From Halobellus captivus (GTDB lineage Archaea; Halobacteriota; Halobacteria; Halobacteriales; Haloferacaceae): a stretch of DNA of 35,167 nucleotides. The notes below the pieces were generated by a model. The model ran no database searches, was not told the DNA's origin, and saw nothing but the letters and a program-made list of their open reading frames with translations. The position numbers and the translations under genes were made by a program. This document shows, piece after piece, positions 1 to 7,169 of this stretch; position 1 is the first letter of the stretch; each line of letters begins with the position of its first letter. The stretch lies in the NCBI RefSeq assembly GCF_007655485.1, contig NZ_VJXQ01000004.1:168637-203803 (forward strand), in the 5' to 3' direction.

Positions 1-508
1 CTATCCTATTGTTTTCCACACTGGTGGGTCGGGTCTCGACGAGTACGTCCGCGCGGGCTATCAGGAAATGATCGAGACGCACACGCTCGGCTTTTTGGAG
101 TCGAATATGTCCCAGATCGTCAGCGTCGCCTGCCAGGGCGTTCCCGAGAAATACCCCGATCTCGACATCGTGTTTATGGAATCCGGCGTCACCTACATTC
201 CCGGACTCGTGAGTCGGCTGGATGAAGAGTACCTCAAGCGACCCGAAGAAGCGCCCTTACTGGACACGCGCCCGAGCGAGTACATCACTGACTTTTATTT
301 CGGGACCCAGCCGCTGGAAATCTCTGCGCGAAACGACCTGCTGGAACTCTGCTTCGATATGATCGGCACGGACCGCCTGCTGTACGCGTCGGATTATCCC
401 CACTGGGACTTCGACAGCCCCTCGACGATCAACGACCTCCCGATGCTCGACGACGACGACCGACGCGCGATTCTCGCTGGCAACGCCGAGGAGGTGTTCA
501 GTCTTTAG
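1..508 (+). CDS. Amidohydrolase-family metal-dependent hydrolase or decarboxylase (5'-truncated)
   Basis: The reading frame is open from base 2, so the gene starts upstream of the window and only the C-terminal ~168 residues are seen. It begins with PIVFHTGGSG, the strand carrying a metal-ligand His in the amidohydrolase_2 TIM barrel. It later has MESGVTYIPGLVSRLDEEY, a PSEYI segment and LLYASDYPHWD, where the Asp of the SDYPH motif is the usual catalytic/metal Asp. This family includes aromatic-acid decarboxylases (ACMSD, gamma-resorcylate and 5-carboxyvanillate decarboxylases) and ring-fission lactonases. The tail around SRLDEEY and PSEYI is typical of members found in aromatic catabolic clusters. 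It converges on the substrate-binding protein gene at 578-1603. The family call is firm; the reaction is not identifiable. A second, distinct family member lies at 5962-7044. Confidence 0.85.
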   Translation, partial: YPIVFHTGGSGLDEYVRAGYQEMIETHTLGFLESNMSQIVSVACQGVPEKYPDLDIVFMESGVTYIPGLVSRLDEEYLKRPEEAPLLDTRPSEYITDFYFGTQPLEISARNDLLELCFDMIGTDRLLYASDYPHWDFDSPSTINDLPMLDDDDRRAILAGNAEEVFSL

Positions 509-577
509 GCACCTGACGCTCCGAGATTCGACGCGTTCGACCGAAAAATGATCCGAGTCTGGTGCGACCGAGGCCGC

Positions 578-1603
578 TTAGTTCTCGGGGATGTAGTCGT
601 TGGACGCGTACTCGGTGACGTCGAAACTCTCCTCGACGAAGCCGAGGTTGACCATCTCGTCCATCGTGAACTGCAGGCGGTCCATATCGATCGTGAGATC
701 CTGTCGGTAGTAGTCGTTTTCCGTGAGGAAGAAGCCATCGACGAGCGGCTCGGGAAGCTCGAAGTACTCGGCGGCGAGCGAGACGACCTCCGACCGGTTG
801 TCGTACGCGTAGTTGACCATCTCGCGGAAGTCCTCTCCCCACGCGGCGATGGCGTCGCCCTTCTCGTCGAGGGAGCTGTTGGCGGCGACCGTGTACGCGA
901 ACGGGTACTCCTGGTCCCAGATATCCTGTGCGGAGTAGACCTCGTTGAACCCCTCACCGCGCGCGGCGACCGCGAAGATGGCGGGGAACACACCGGCGTC
1001 GATCCGGCCGTCGTTGATCGCCTCGACGAACGTCGGGAACGGAAGTTCGACGATTTCGACGTCGTTTTCGGGGTCGAGTCCGAGCTGCTGGAACTGCTTG
1101 ACGATGATCGCGTGCACGCCGGTCCCCTGGGCGTTCACCCCGATCGTCGTTCCTTCCAGGTCTTCTGGCTCAGTGATGTCCGAGTCAGCGCCGGAGAAGA
1201 CCGAAATCCCGTACCAGTCGGGGTGTGCGTCCCAAAAGTCAGTTGCGATCATCGAGATGTTGTCCGGAACGGCCTCCTGCTGGACAGCGGAAGCGTAGCT
1301 CACGGTCGAGAGCAGCGCCATATCCGCGTTTCCGGCCGCCATCTTGTTCAGCGAGTCGGGCGTGCTCTGGTCACGAGTGACGTTGAGCTCGTACTCCGAA
1401 CCGAGATTCGTGAGCTGCTCTTGGATATCTTCGATCGCGAACAGCGACGCGATGTTCTCGACGGGGACCGTGAACGCGAGGCCGAGTTCGGGCGTCTCGC
1501 CGCCCGTGATGCTGGAACATCCCGCGAGCCCCGAGATGCCCACCGTTCCGATCGCTGCGCTGTGCTTCAAAAACGACCGACGCGACGAACTGTTGCGTGG
1601 CAT
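578..1603 (-). CDS. Orphan NMT1/SsuA-type ABC substrate-binding lipoprotein
   Basis: This 341-residue exported binding protein starts with a twin-arginine-like leader (SRRSFLKHSA) and a lipobox (LAGC, Cys about 29), so it is probably a Tat-exported lipoprotein anchored to the outer face of the membrane. The body has the type 2 periplasmic fold seen in SsuA/TauA/NMT1 proteins: GNADMALLSTVSYASA, DLEGTTIGVNAQGTGVHAI and DGRIDAGVFPAIFA are the hinge and ligand-pocket segments. These proteins bind sulfonates, pyrimidines or aromatic acids; TAXI-type TRAP binding proteins look similar. No cognate permease or ATPase lies beside it: the downstream neighbour is a convergent gene on the other strand, and the gene appears monocistronic. 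Substrate is unknown; an aromatic acid would suit the cluster. Confidence 0.85.
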   Translation of the reverse strand: MPRNSSSRRSFLKHSAAIGTVGISGLAGCSSITGGETPELGLAFTVPVENIASLFAIEDIQEQLTNLGSEYELNVTRDQSTPDSLNKMAAGNADMALLSTVSYASAVQQEAVPDNISMIATDFWDAHPDWYGISVFSGADSDITEPEDLEGTTIGVNAQGTGVHAIIVKQFQQLGLDPENDVEIVELPFPTFVEAINDGRIDAGVFPAIFAVAARGEGFNEVYSAQDIWDQEYPFAYTVAANSSLDEKGDAIAAWGEDFREMVNYAYDNRSEVVSLAAEYFELPEPLVDGFFLTENDYYRQDLTIDMDRLQFTMDEMVNLGFVEESFDVTEYASNDYIPEN

Positions 1604-1630
1604 TATACAGGAAAAGATAAATCCGACCCT

Positions 1631-1637
1631 GATAAAT
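1631..1637 (-). promoter_or_regulatory. Likely TATA-box promoter of the 578-1603 gene
   Basis: On the minus strand an AT-rich TTTATC element is centred about 30 bases upstream of the ATG at 1603, the spacing expected of a haloarchaeal TATA box on a leaderless or very short-leader transcript. A second similar element (ATTTATC) lies closer to the start. Confidence 0.4.
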
Positions 1638-1775
1638 GTTTGTGAATGTATCTCAAAAGATCGATCACGAGCGACAGACAGCGGCGGGGTAGGTACAACG
1701 TATATTGATCTCTTATTTGGTATGAATTCGATATTCGGAAATACGCAACGGTCCTACACACCCGATATCAGAGCG

Positions 1776-1801
1776 AAAAAACCGTCTATAGAGGTATAGA
1801 C
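1776..1801 (-). terminator. Hairpin plus U-tract terminator downstream of the dioxygenase gene
   Basis: A perfect 7-base inverted repeat, GTCTATA and TATAGAC, is separated by 4 bases (1784-1801). On the minus strand it is followed by GG and six T residues (1781-1776). The arrangement fits transcription termination of the gene ending at 1910, about 110 bases upstream on that strand. An operator for the binding-protein gene is a weaker alternative. Confidence 0.5.
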
Positions 1802-1909
1802 CGTCCAATTCGGAAAGTGATCTAATGTTGAAAGTCAGTAACGTTAGATAGCAGTTGATTTCGAAACGGGACGGGATTAATTAGAAGTACGATTCGAAGC
1901 GGATGCGAG

Positions 1910-2842
1910 TCAGTACGTAACTCGGGTCTTCGATTCGATCTGCCCGATCCACTGTCGGTCTTCGAGGTCGCCCTCCTGCCACTTGATCGGTTCCCACTCC
2001 GGATCGAAGACGAGGTAGCCGCCCGCGTTGAACTCGATCCGGTGACCGCTGACCGGGTCGCGAACGTACAGGAACTTCCCGCGGGAGATGGAGTGTTGAC
2101 CGATCCCGTCGGTGGGAATCCCGTGCTCGTTCATCGCGTCGTGGGCGTCGAAGAGGTCGTCGGCGGTATCCACCTTGTACGCGATGTGATGCAGCGCCGG
2201 ATCGTTTCCGGCCTCCTCGTCTTCGATGACCGCGGCTTCGATCTTGTTACCGTTGGCGCTCAGGAACGTGCCCCAACGCGAGCCGTCGGCGCGGTCGTAT
2301 CGCTCCTGTACCCGGAAGTTGAGCGCTTGCTTGAGCCATCCGCGGAAGTCGTTGGCATCAGGGTCCCACAGCTGGACGTGGTCGATCCGTCGCGGCGCGA
2401 TCGGGTTCGTCGTCGTTCGCGAGTACGTCTTGTTCTTGAGCTTTGAGCGGCGCTCCGCGGGCGGGTCCGGTTTCTCCATCTCGTAGTAGAACTCGAACTC
2501 GTGGCCGGTCGGCGTCGAGAAGCGGAACGCCTCGCCCTGTCCGAGTTCGTCGCCAGCGTCGATCCACGTCACGTCGATTCCCTGTTCGTCGAGAACTTCC
2601 TCGAATTCACCGAGATACTCCGGCTTTCGGGTCTGCCAACCGATGTGGTCGACGCCGGGTTCGTCGGCTTCGCTCAGAGCGATCGAGTGGTGATCGAATT
2701 CGTCGACCGCGCGGAGATACGACGTGTCTCCGTCGCGTTCGACCTCCTCGAAACCGACGGCGTCGACGAAAAACGAGAGTGAGCCGTCGAGGTCGGGCGT
2801 TTCCAGTGCCACGTGACCGAGACGGGCGAGTTCAGGATTCAT
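1910..2842 (-). CDS. Type I extradiol ring-cleavage dioxygenase (catechol 2,3-dioxygenase-like, two VOC domains)
   Basis: This 310-residue protein has two VOC (vicinal oxygen chelate) domains, about 8-120 and 152-278, the layout and size of XylE-type catechol 2,3-dioxygenases. These enzymes insert O2 next to a vicinal diol and open the aromatic ring (meta cleavage) with Fe(II). The C-terminal domain has the metal triad H155 (RIDHVQLW), H219 (LHHIAYKV) and E270 (GHRIEF). H250 in QHSISRG and Y259 in FLYVRDP match the second-sphere His and Tyr of XylE in spacing. Unusually, the N-terminal domain also keeps a complete H10-H66-E117 pattern, which in XylE is incomplete. A TATA-like element at 2868-2877 supports the ATG at 2842. 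The aldolase gene lies just upstream. The ring-cleavage class is well supported; the diol substrate is unknown. Confidence 0.85.
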   Translation of the reverse strand: MNPELARLGHVALETPDLDGSLSFFVDAVGFEEVERDGDTSYLRAVDEFDHHSIALSEADEPGVDHIGWQTRKPEYLGEFEEVLDEQGIDVTWIDAGDELGQGEAFRFSTPTGHEFEFYYEMEKPDPPAERRSKLKNKTYSRTTTNPIAPRRIDHVQLWDPDANDFRGWLKQALNFRVQERYDRADGSRWGTFLSANGNKIEAAVIEDEEAGNDPALHHIAYKVDTADDLFDAHDAMNEHGIPTDGIGQHSISRGKFLYVRDPVSGHRIEFNAGGYLVFDPEWEPIKWQEGDLEDRQWIGQIESKTRVTY

Positions 2843-2867
2843 TGCGTTTGGAGGGACGTTCGTCTAC

Positions 2868-2877
2868 GATAATAATT
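2868..2877 (-). promoter_or_regulatory. Likely TATA box of the ring-cleavage dioxygenase gene
   Basis: The AT-rich run GATAATAATT (plus-strand reading) is centred 30 bases upstream of the ATG at 2842, suiting a leaderless archaeal promoter. The dioxygenase may therefore be transcribed separately from the aldolase gene upstream. Confidence 0.4.
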
Positions 2878-2920
2878 CATTCGCCGAACGTCCGATCGGG
2901 AACGAGGAGATCGACGGACG

Positions 2921-3706
2921 CTACCGGAGCGAGTCGATCGCGTCGAGGCGTTCCGAGAGCGTCGCCTTGACCGACGCGAGATCGCCCCCGATTCGAATGA
3001 TTTGGTGGCCGTCGTCGACGGCCTCGGCGATTGCGTCGGGATCGGTCTTGATGACGCCGGTGGGAACGTCCGCGGCGTGGCACGCGTGAGTGATATCCTC
3101 GATCTGTTCGACGACCGCGGGGTGGGTCTTCTCGCCCGGATGACCCATCTGCACCGAGAGGTCCGAGGGACCGATGAACACGAATCCGAGTTCCGGAACC
3201 GAAAGGATCTCTTCGAGGTCCTCGACGGCGGTCGTCTTCTCGATCATCACGCCGAGACAGACCTCCTCGTCCTCGGTCTCGATGTAGTCATCGCCGGACA
3301 GTCCCCACGTGCGGGAGCGACCGCTCGCCATCCCACGCTCGCCGGGTTCGCCGTCGTAGACGAATCGGGTCGCTTTCACGGCTTCGCGGACCTCCTCGGC
3401 GCTGTCGACGCGCGGGATGAAGAGGTTCCGAACGCCCGCGTCGAGCACCTTGCGGATCAGCGACGGGTCGCCGCTCGGTAGGCGGACGAAGAGTTCCGTG
3501 CCGCCGACCTCCGCGGCGCGGGTCAGTTCCTCGAAGACGGTGCTGTCCCAGGGGCTGGGACCCATATGTTCGAAGTCAAGCCAGACGAAGTCGATCCCCA
3601 GTTCGCCGTAGATCTCGATCAGTGTCGGCGAGAACGTCGAGGAGCGCGCCCCGAAGACGGCCTCGCCGTTCTCGATAGCTCTCCGGAAGTTGTTACGTTG
3701 GTCCAT
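2921..3706 (-). CDS. HpcH/HpaI-family class II aldolase
   Basis: This 261-residue protein belongs to the HpcH/HpaI aldolase family, divalent-metal pyruvate aldolases. HpaI splits 4-hydroxy-2-oxoheptanedioate in the homoprotocatechuate meta-cleavage pathway; GarL splits 2-keto-3-deoxyglucarate. Visible family residues are H47 in WLDFEHMGPS (catalytic His), R75 in VRLPSGDPSLIRKVLDAG (pyruvate binding), and the metal ligands E156 in GVMIEKTTA and D182 in FIGPSDLSVQMGHPG. The length matches HpaI (about 260). A TATA-like TTATAC element at 3735-3740 lies about 30 bases upstream of the ATG. Beside an extradiol dioxygenase, the likely role is the last carbon-carbon cleavage of a ring-fission product, giving pyruvate and an aldehyde. 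The exact substrate is inference. Confidence 0.9.
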   Translation of the reverse strand: MDQRNNFRRAIENGEAVFGARSSTFSPTLIEIYGELGIDFVWLDFEHMGPSPWDSTVFEELTRAAEVGGTELFVRLPSGDPSLIRKVLDAGVRNLFIPRVDSAEEVREAVKATRFVYDGEPGERGMASGRSRTWGLSGDDYIETEDEEVCLGVMIEKTTAVEDLEEILSVPELGFVFIGPSDLSVQMGHPGEKTHPAVVEQIEDITHACHAADVPTGVIKTDPDAIAEAVDDGHQIIRIGGDLASVKATLSERLDAIDSLR

Positions 3707-3734
3707 CGTAGGAGCGACTGCGATTGCGAGCAGG

Positions 3735-3740
3735 TTATAC
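3735..3740 (-). promoter_or_regulatory. Likely TATA box of the aldolase gene
   Basis: The minus-strand GTATAA element is centred about 31 bases upstream of the ATG at 3706, in otherwise GC-rich sequence. Confidence 0.35.
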
Positions 3741-3834
3741 GTTCCGATCGACCCGGTTCCGGACGAATGACTACCGGCGGAGAAACCGAAAAAGTGGGAC
3801 AGACGCGGCGTATCGAACCGCGCTCGAAACCGGG

Positions 3835-4200
3835 TTACTCGTCGTCCTGGACGATCTGGAAGCGGCGGCCGTCGGGGTCACGGAAGTTCGTGATCGTGCG
3901 GCCGGTCTTGTCGACGTGGTACGGACCGACGATGGCGTCGACTTCCTGGGCTTCGAGTTCTTCGGTGATCTCCTCGATGTTGTCGACGCCGAAGGCGATG
4001 TGGTTGATACCGGGGACTTCCTCGCCCTCGACGGTGTGGATCTCGAAGAGCGGGCCGTCGCCGTCCGCGGGCGCGAGCTCGAAGGACTGGCCGTGGTGCT
4101 CGGTCTCGCGGTGCTCTTCGTAGCCGAGTTTCTTCAGGAAGTCGGCCATTTCGGTCGCGTCGCTCGCTTCGATCTCGATGTGATCAATTTCACCGATCAT
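3835..4200 (-). CDS. Single-domain VOC (glyoxalase / methylmalonyl-CoA epimerase-like) protein
   Basis: From the ATG at 4200 this gives a 121-residue single VOC domain. Upstream in-frame codons exist to 4233, but a TATA-like TTTACT element at 4225-4231 sits about 28 bases upstream of 4200, favouring the shorter form. Likely metal ligands are H7 (EIDHIEIE), E53 (LFEIHT), H67 (GINHIAFGV) and Q115 in GRRFQIVQ, where most family members have Glu. Such proteins include glyoxalase I, methylmalonyl-CoA epimerase and small extradiol-type enzymes, and act as dimers. Its place beside the aldolase and dioxygenase suggests isomerisation or binding of a ring-fission intermediate. The reaction cannot be named. 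Two copies of AGTAAAC, 20 bases apart (4205-4211, 4225-4231), lie before the start. Confidence 0.75.
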   Translation of the reverse strand: MIGEIDHIEIEASDATEMADFLKKLGYEEHRETEHHGQSFELAPADGDGPLFEIHTVEGEEVPGINHIAFGVDNIEEITEELEAQEVDAIVGPYHVDKTGRTITNFRDPDGRRFQIVQDDE

Positions 4201-4382
4201 AGTTAGTAAACGCCGTGCAGTAGAAGTAAACATTCCGGTATCGGATACATTCGAGGCGTCGTGACGAGTCGGTATCGACGATGCAGAGTCACGGACCGAG
4301 GCGCGAACTCGGGGCGCGGAATCGGCGCGATCGACGACGGGAAAGCAACGCGGTGAGAGCGTCCCCGGTCGACGAGTGAGAG

Positions 4383-5954
4383 TTACTCTCGCTTCGGTTC
4401 GAGGAGGTCGAGGACGCCAGCGCGGTCCAGCTTATCGGTGGCAGTCCGCGGGAACGAGGAGTTGACGAAGTGGTACGTCCGCGGTCGCTCGAAGCGTGCG
4501 ATGTCGTCGCTCTCCAGACACCACGACTCCAACTCGTCGCTCGTCACGTCGGGATCCGAGCGACGCACGACGGCCGTGACCTTCTGCCCGTACTCGTCGT
4601 CCGGGACGCCCACGACCGCAGCCTGTTCGACGCCGGGGTGGGCTTTGAGACGCTCTTCGATCGGCGTGGGCGCGACCTTGATTCCCTTCGATTTGATCAT
4701 AAAGTCGGTGCGCCCCTCGACGTACAGATACCCGTCCTCGTCCTTGTATCCGAGGTCGCCGGAGTACCACCAGCCGTCCCTGAAGGCGCGTTCGGTCCGT
4801 TCTGTGTCCTTCCACGCCCACACCGCGCAGTCGGGGCCTTTGATGATGATTTCGCCGACGTCCCCCGGATCTTTGGTCGCGTCGGGAGCGCCGCCCTCCT
4901 CGACGATTCGGATCCGGGTCGTCGAAATCGGTTTCCCGACGGTGCCGGTCCGACCGTTCGCGATCTCCTCCGCGCTGACGCCGGTTCCGAGCACTTCGGT
5001 CGCGGCGTAGCTGTTGTAGACGTCGTCGCAGATCTCCTCTCGAAGCGCCCGGAAGGTCTGCTCGTCGAGGTACTCGCCGCTCGTAATTGCCCGGTTCAGC
5101 GAGCTGAGATCGTACTCCGACAGCGAATCGAGCCGCAGAACCTCCTGCCACATCGTGGGGACGAGATCCGCGGTCGTGATCTCTTTCTCGTCGATGAGAC
5201 CGATGTACGCCTCCGCGTCCCACTCCGAGAGGTAGTAGGTGGCCGCGCTCGAATACAGCGCCGGGAGGAACAGCGAGTACCACGCCGCGAAGGAGGGGGT
5301 GAACACGTGCGCCTGACTCGCGGTGCGGTCGAGGGCCAGAAGTTTTTCCAGTTGGATCCCCTTGAGTCCGAGACCCCGGTGCGTGTGACACCAGCCCTTC
5401 GGACGGCCGGTCGTTCCGGAGGTCCACTGCACGCAGGCGACGTCGTCCTCGCGAACGCGAATGTCCGGAGCCTCGGGTGGGTGAGCATCGATGAGCGATT
5501 CGTGCGCGCGTTCGTAATCAGTCCGTTCCGCACCCGTCGTGACGACGGCGGCGATGTCGGTCGAGGTGGATCCGAGTAGGTCGGTTTCGACGAGTTCGGA
5601 GAACTCCTCGTCGAGGACGAGGACGCGCGGACTGATCGCGTCGATGCAGTATCGAAGTGTCTCGACGGACGCGCGCGTGTGGAGGTTCGAGACGATACAC
5701 CCCGCCTTCAGCGCACCGTTCAGGAGCGTCGTGTGAGCAATCGAGCAGTCACACAGGAACGCGACTCGGTCGCCCTGCCCGCAGTGCTCGTCGAAGGCGT
5801 TCGCCGCGCGGGCGCTCCGGTCTTCGAACTCCGCCCAGGTGACTTCTCGTCCGCTGATCGCCTCGCCGTACGCGATCCGGTTGGGATCGTTCGCGGCAGC
5901 GATCTCAGACATCTCGTGAAGTCCCGGCAGTTCGAAGGTGGCTGTGGAGTGCAT
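4383..5954 (-). CDS. AMP-forming acyl-CoA ligase (paralogue 1)
   Basis: This 523-residue ANL-superfamily enzyme activates a carboxylic acid with ATP and CoA. Motifs in order are WTSGTTGRPKGW (ATP-binding loop), NSYAATEVLGTG (A5), YSGDLGYKDEDGYLYVEGR (A7), DFMIKSKGIKV (hinge) and PRTATDKLDR, which holds the catalytic Lys. In that last motif the usual Gly before Lys is Asp. I chose the start at 5954 because MHSTATFELP aligns with the N-terminus of the paralogue at 19320-20873, and the frame above it merely overlaps the amidohydrolase gene ending at 5962. The amidohydrolase lies 7 bases upstream on the same strand, so the two are probably cotranscribed. In this setting the substrate is probably an aromatic acid; a fatty acid is not excluded. 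Confidence 0.88.
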   Translation of the reverse strand: MHSTATFELPGLHEMSEIAAANDPNRIAYGEAISGREVTWAEFEDRSARAANAFDEHCGQGDRVAFLCDCSIAHTTLLNGALKAGCIVSNLHTRASVETLRYCIDAISPRVLVLDEEFSELVETDLLGSTSTDIAAVVTTGAERTDYERAHESLIDAHPPEAPDIRVREDDVACVQWTSGTTGRPKGWCHTHRGLGLKGIQLEKLLALDRTASQAHVFTPSFAAWYSLFLPALYSSAATYYLSEWDAEAYIGLIDEKEITTADLVPTMWQEVLRLDSLSEYDLSSLNRAITSGEYLDEQTFRALREEICDDVYNSYAATEVLGTGVSAEEIANGRTGTVGKPISTTRIRIVEEGGAPDATKDPGDVGEIIIKGPDCAVWAWKDTERTERAFRDGWWYSGDLGYKDEDGYLYVEGRTDFMIKSKGIKVAPTPIEERLKAHPGVEQAAVVGVPDDEYGQKVTAVVRRSDPDVTSDELESWCLESDDIARFERPRTYHFVNSSFPRTATDKLDRAGVLDLLEPKRE

Positions 5955-5961
5955 CGGGAGT

Positions 5962-7044
5962 TCAGAGATCGATGTAGTTCCTGAACATTCGGTGGTCCGG
6001 GACGTCCAAGTCGAACAGGCGCACTGCGTTTCCACCGAGGATGAGGTTCAGGTCCTCCTGTGGGAGGTCGCGATCCATCGCGAACTTCCGGAGTTGCCGG
6101 AGGCTGGGGCCCCAGAAGTCGACCTGATGGGCGGGGAGGCCGCGGTCTGCGACCTGGTCCCAGTAGAACGGCGGCTCCTCGCCGGGTTGGCTGATCTCCG
6201 GCATCGACGCGCCCCAGTCCGTTCCCCAGAGCAGTTGGTCGACGGCGATGTTCGGATCGTTGAGCGGTTTCTTCAGGAGGTCGGCCCAGTACAGACCGAT
6301 CTCGAGGTAGACGTCGTCGAAGGAGGCGGCCACCTGACAGCACTGGTCGACGTGGTGTTCGCGCCAGGTCGCCTGCATCCCGCCGTGGTCGAAGATGATC
6401 GGCACCTCGGGGTACTCCGCTTTCATCTGTGACGCCAGCGTCGGATCGCTCCAGTCCGGGAAGAAATCGAAGATGCCGAGGCCGGTGGCGTAGCCGGAAA
6501 CGTATCCGGTGTGCCAGCGGATTGGGACCTCGTGTTTGGCGGCGACGTCGAAGAACTCCCGGAGTTCGTCCTTCCGCTCGGACCACTCCATCGGCTCCTC
6601 GGTCGTGGGATCGTAGGGCATCCCCTCGCCGATCATCCGGAAACCGTCCTTCTCGAGCCACTCGTCGACCTCGGCGGCGGCGGCCTCGGCGGTCCATTCG
6701 ATCTCGCCGCGCTGGGCGGCCTTCATCGTCTGGACCGGGTAGGCGGCGGCGACGAACTTTCCGGGGTTTTCGGCCATAATCTCCTCGTGCATCTCGTTGG
6801 TGAACCCGAACGTGCCGGGCAGGAGCACGGCCATATCGACGCCGTAGGTGTCCATATCGCGGAGGACGCGGTCGGAGTTGTCGTAGATGATGACCTCGTC
6901 GTCCTCGGTCGCCTCATCGCCCGGAACTGCGGTAATCATCTTCTTCGCGAGTTCTCCGTAGTCGGCCTCGCCGTCCAATTGGATTCGCGCGGCGTGCCGC
7001 TGAGCGTGGCAATGCGTCTCAACCAGGAAGCGTCCGAGCTTCAT
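5962..7044 (-). CDS. Amidohydrolase-family metal-dependent hydrolase or decarboxylase
   Basis: Starting at the ATG at 7044 this is a 360-residue amidohydrolase_2 TIM-barrel protein. An ATG at 7062 is possible, but a TATA-like GGTATTAAAT (7065-7074) is centred 26 bases upstream of 7044, which fits a leaderless start there. Metal-site residues are H11 and H13 (ETHCHAQRH), H178 (RWHTGY), H220 (IFDHGG) and D276 (LLWGTDWG). The family contains non-oxidative decarboxylases of aromatic acids and hydrolases of ring-fission lactones. It is followed closely by an acyl-CoA ligase. The protein differs clearly from the partial amidohydrolase at the window start, so the cluster carries two different members. 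The fold and metal site are firm; the reaction is unknown. Confidence 0.85.
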   Translation of the reverse strand: MKLGRFLVETHCHAQRHAARIQLDGEADYGELAKKMITAVPGDEATEDDEVIIYDNSDRVLRDMDTYGVDMAVLLPGTFGFTNEMHEEIMAENPGKFVAAAYPVQTMKAAQRGEIEWTAEAAAAEVDEWLEKDGFRMIGEGMPYDPTTEEPMEWSERKDELREFFDVAAKHEVPIRWHTGYVSGYATGLGIFDFFPDWSDPTLASQMKAEYPEVPIIFDHGGMQATWREHHVDQCCQVAASFDDVYLEIGLYWADLLKKPLNDPNIAVDQLLWGTDWGASMPEISQPGEEPPFYWDQVADRGLPAHQVDFWGPSLRQLRKFAMDRDLPQEDLNLILGGNAVRLFDLDVPDHRMFRNYIDL

Positions 7045-7064
7045 ACGCTGAGTATCGACCACCC

Positions 7065-7074
7065 GGTATTAAAT
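7065..7074 (-). promoter_or_regulatory. Likely TATA box of the amidohydrolase-ligase unit
   Basis: The minus-strand ATTTAATACC is centred 26 bases upstream of the ATG at 7044. It decides the choice of start for the amidohydrolase. Confidence 0.45.
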
Positions 7075-7110
7075 GTATGTTAGTTATTCTGACACAGTGA
7101 ATGCCGGTCG

Positions 7111-7116
7111 AAAAAA
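7111..7116 (-). terminator. Possible U-tract terminator after livK
   Basis: Six A residues (U6 on the minus-strand transcript) lie about 55 bases after the livK stop, within an imperfect GC-rich inverted repeat (CGGTCG and CGGCCG). Oligo-U is the usual archaeal termination signal. Confidence 0.35.
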
Positions 7117-7169
7117 CGGCCGACGGCATCGACGAAGTGATTGCCGATAAATAGTTGCGGCCGACCGTA

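Larger units (their letters stand above)
1604..1909. other. Intergenic region with promoter and terminator signals
   Basis: There is no convincing gene in these 306 bases. They hold the promoter of the binding-protein gene on the left and a hairpin terminator for the dioxygenase gene on the right (entered separately). Two direct copies of TTCGGAAA occur at 1734-1741 and 1809-1816; their meaning is unknown. Confidence 0.5.

Noticed and set aside
548-1645. A 365-codon plus-strand open frame opposite the binding-protein gene
   Set aside because: The minus-strand product has a Tat/lipobox leader and a binding-protein fold; the plus-strand translation shows only codon-bias composition.
5955-6035. 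Longer N-terminus for acyl-CoA ligase paralogue 1
   Set aside because: It overlaps the end of the amidohydrolase gene, has no family similarity, and the paralogue aligns from the ATG at 5954.
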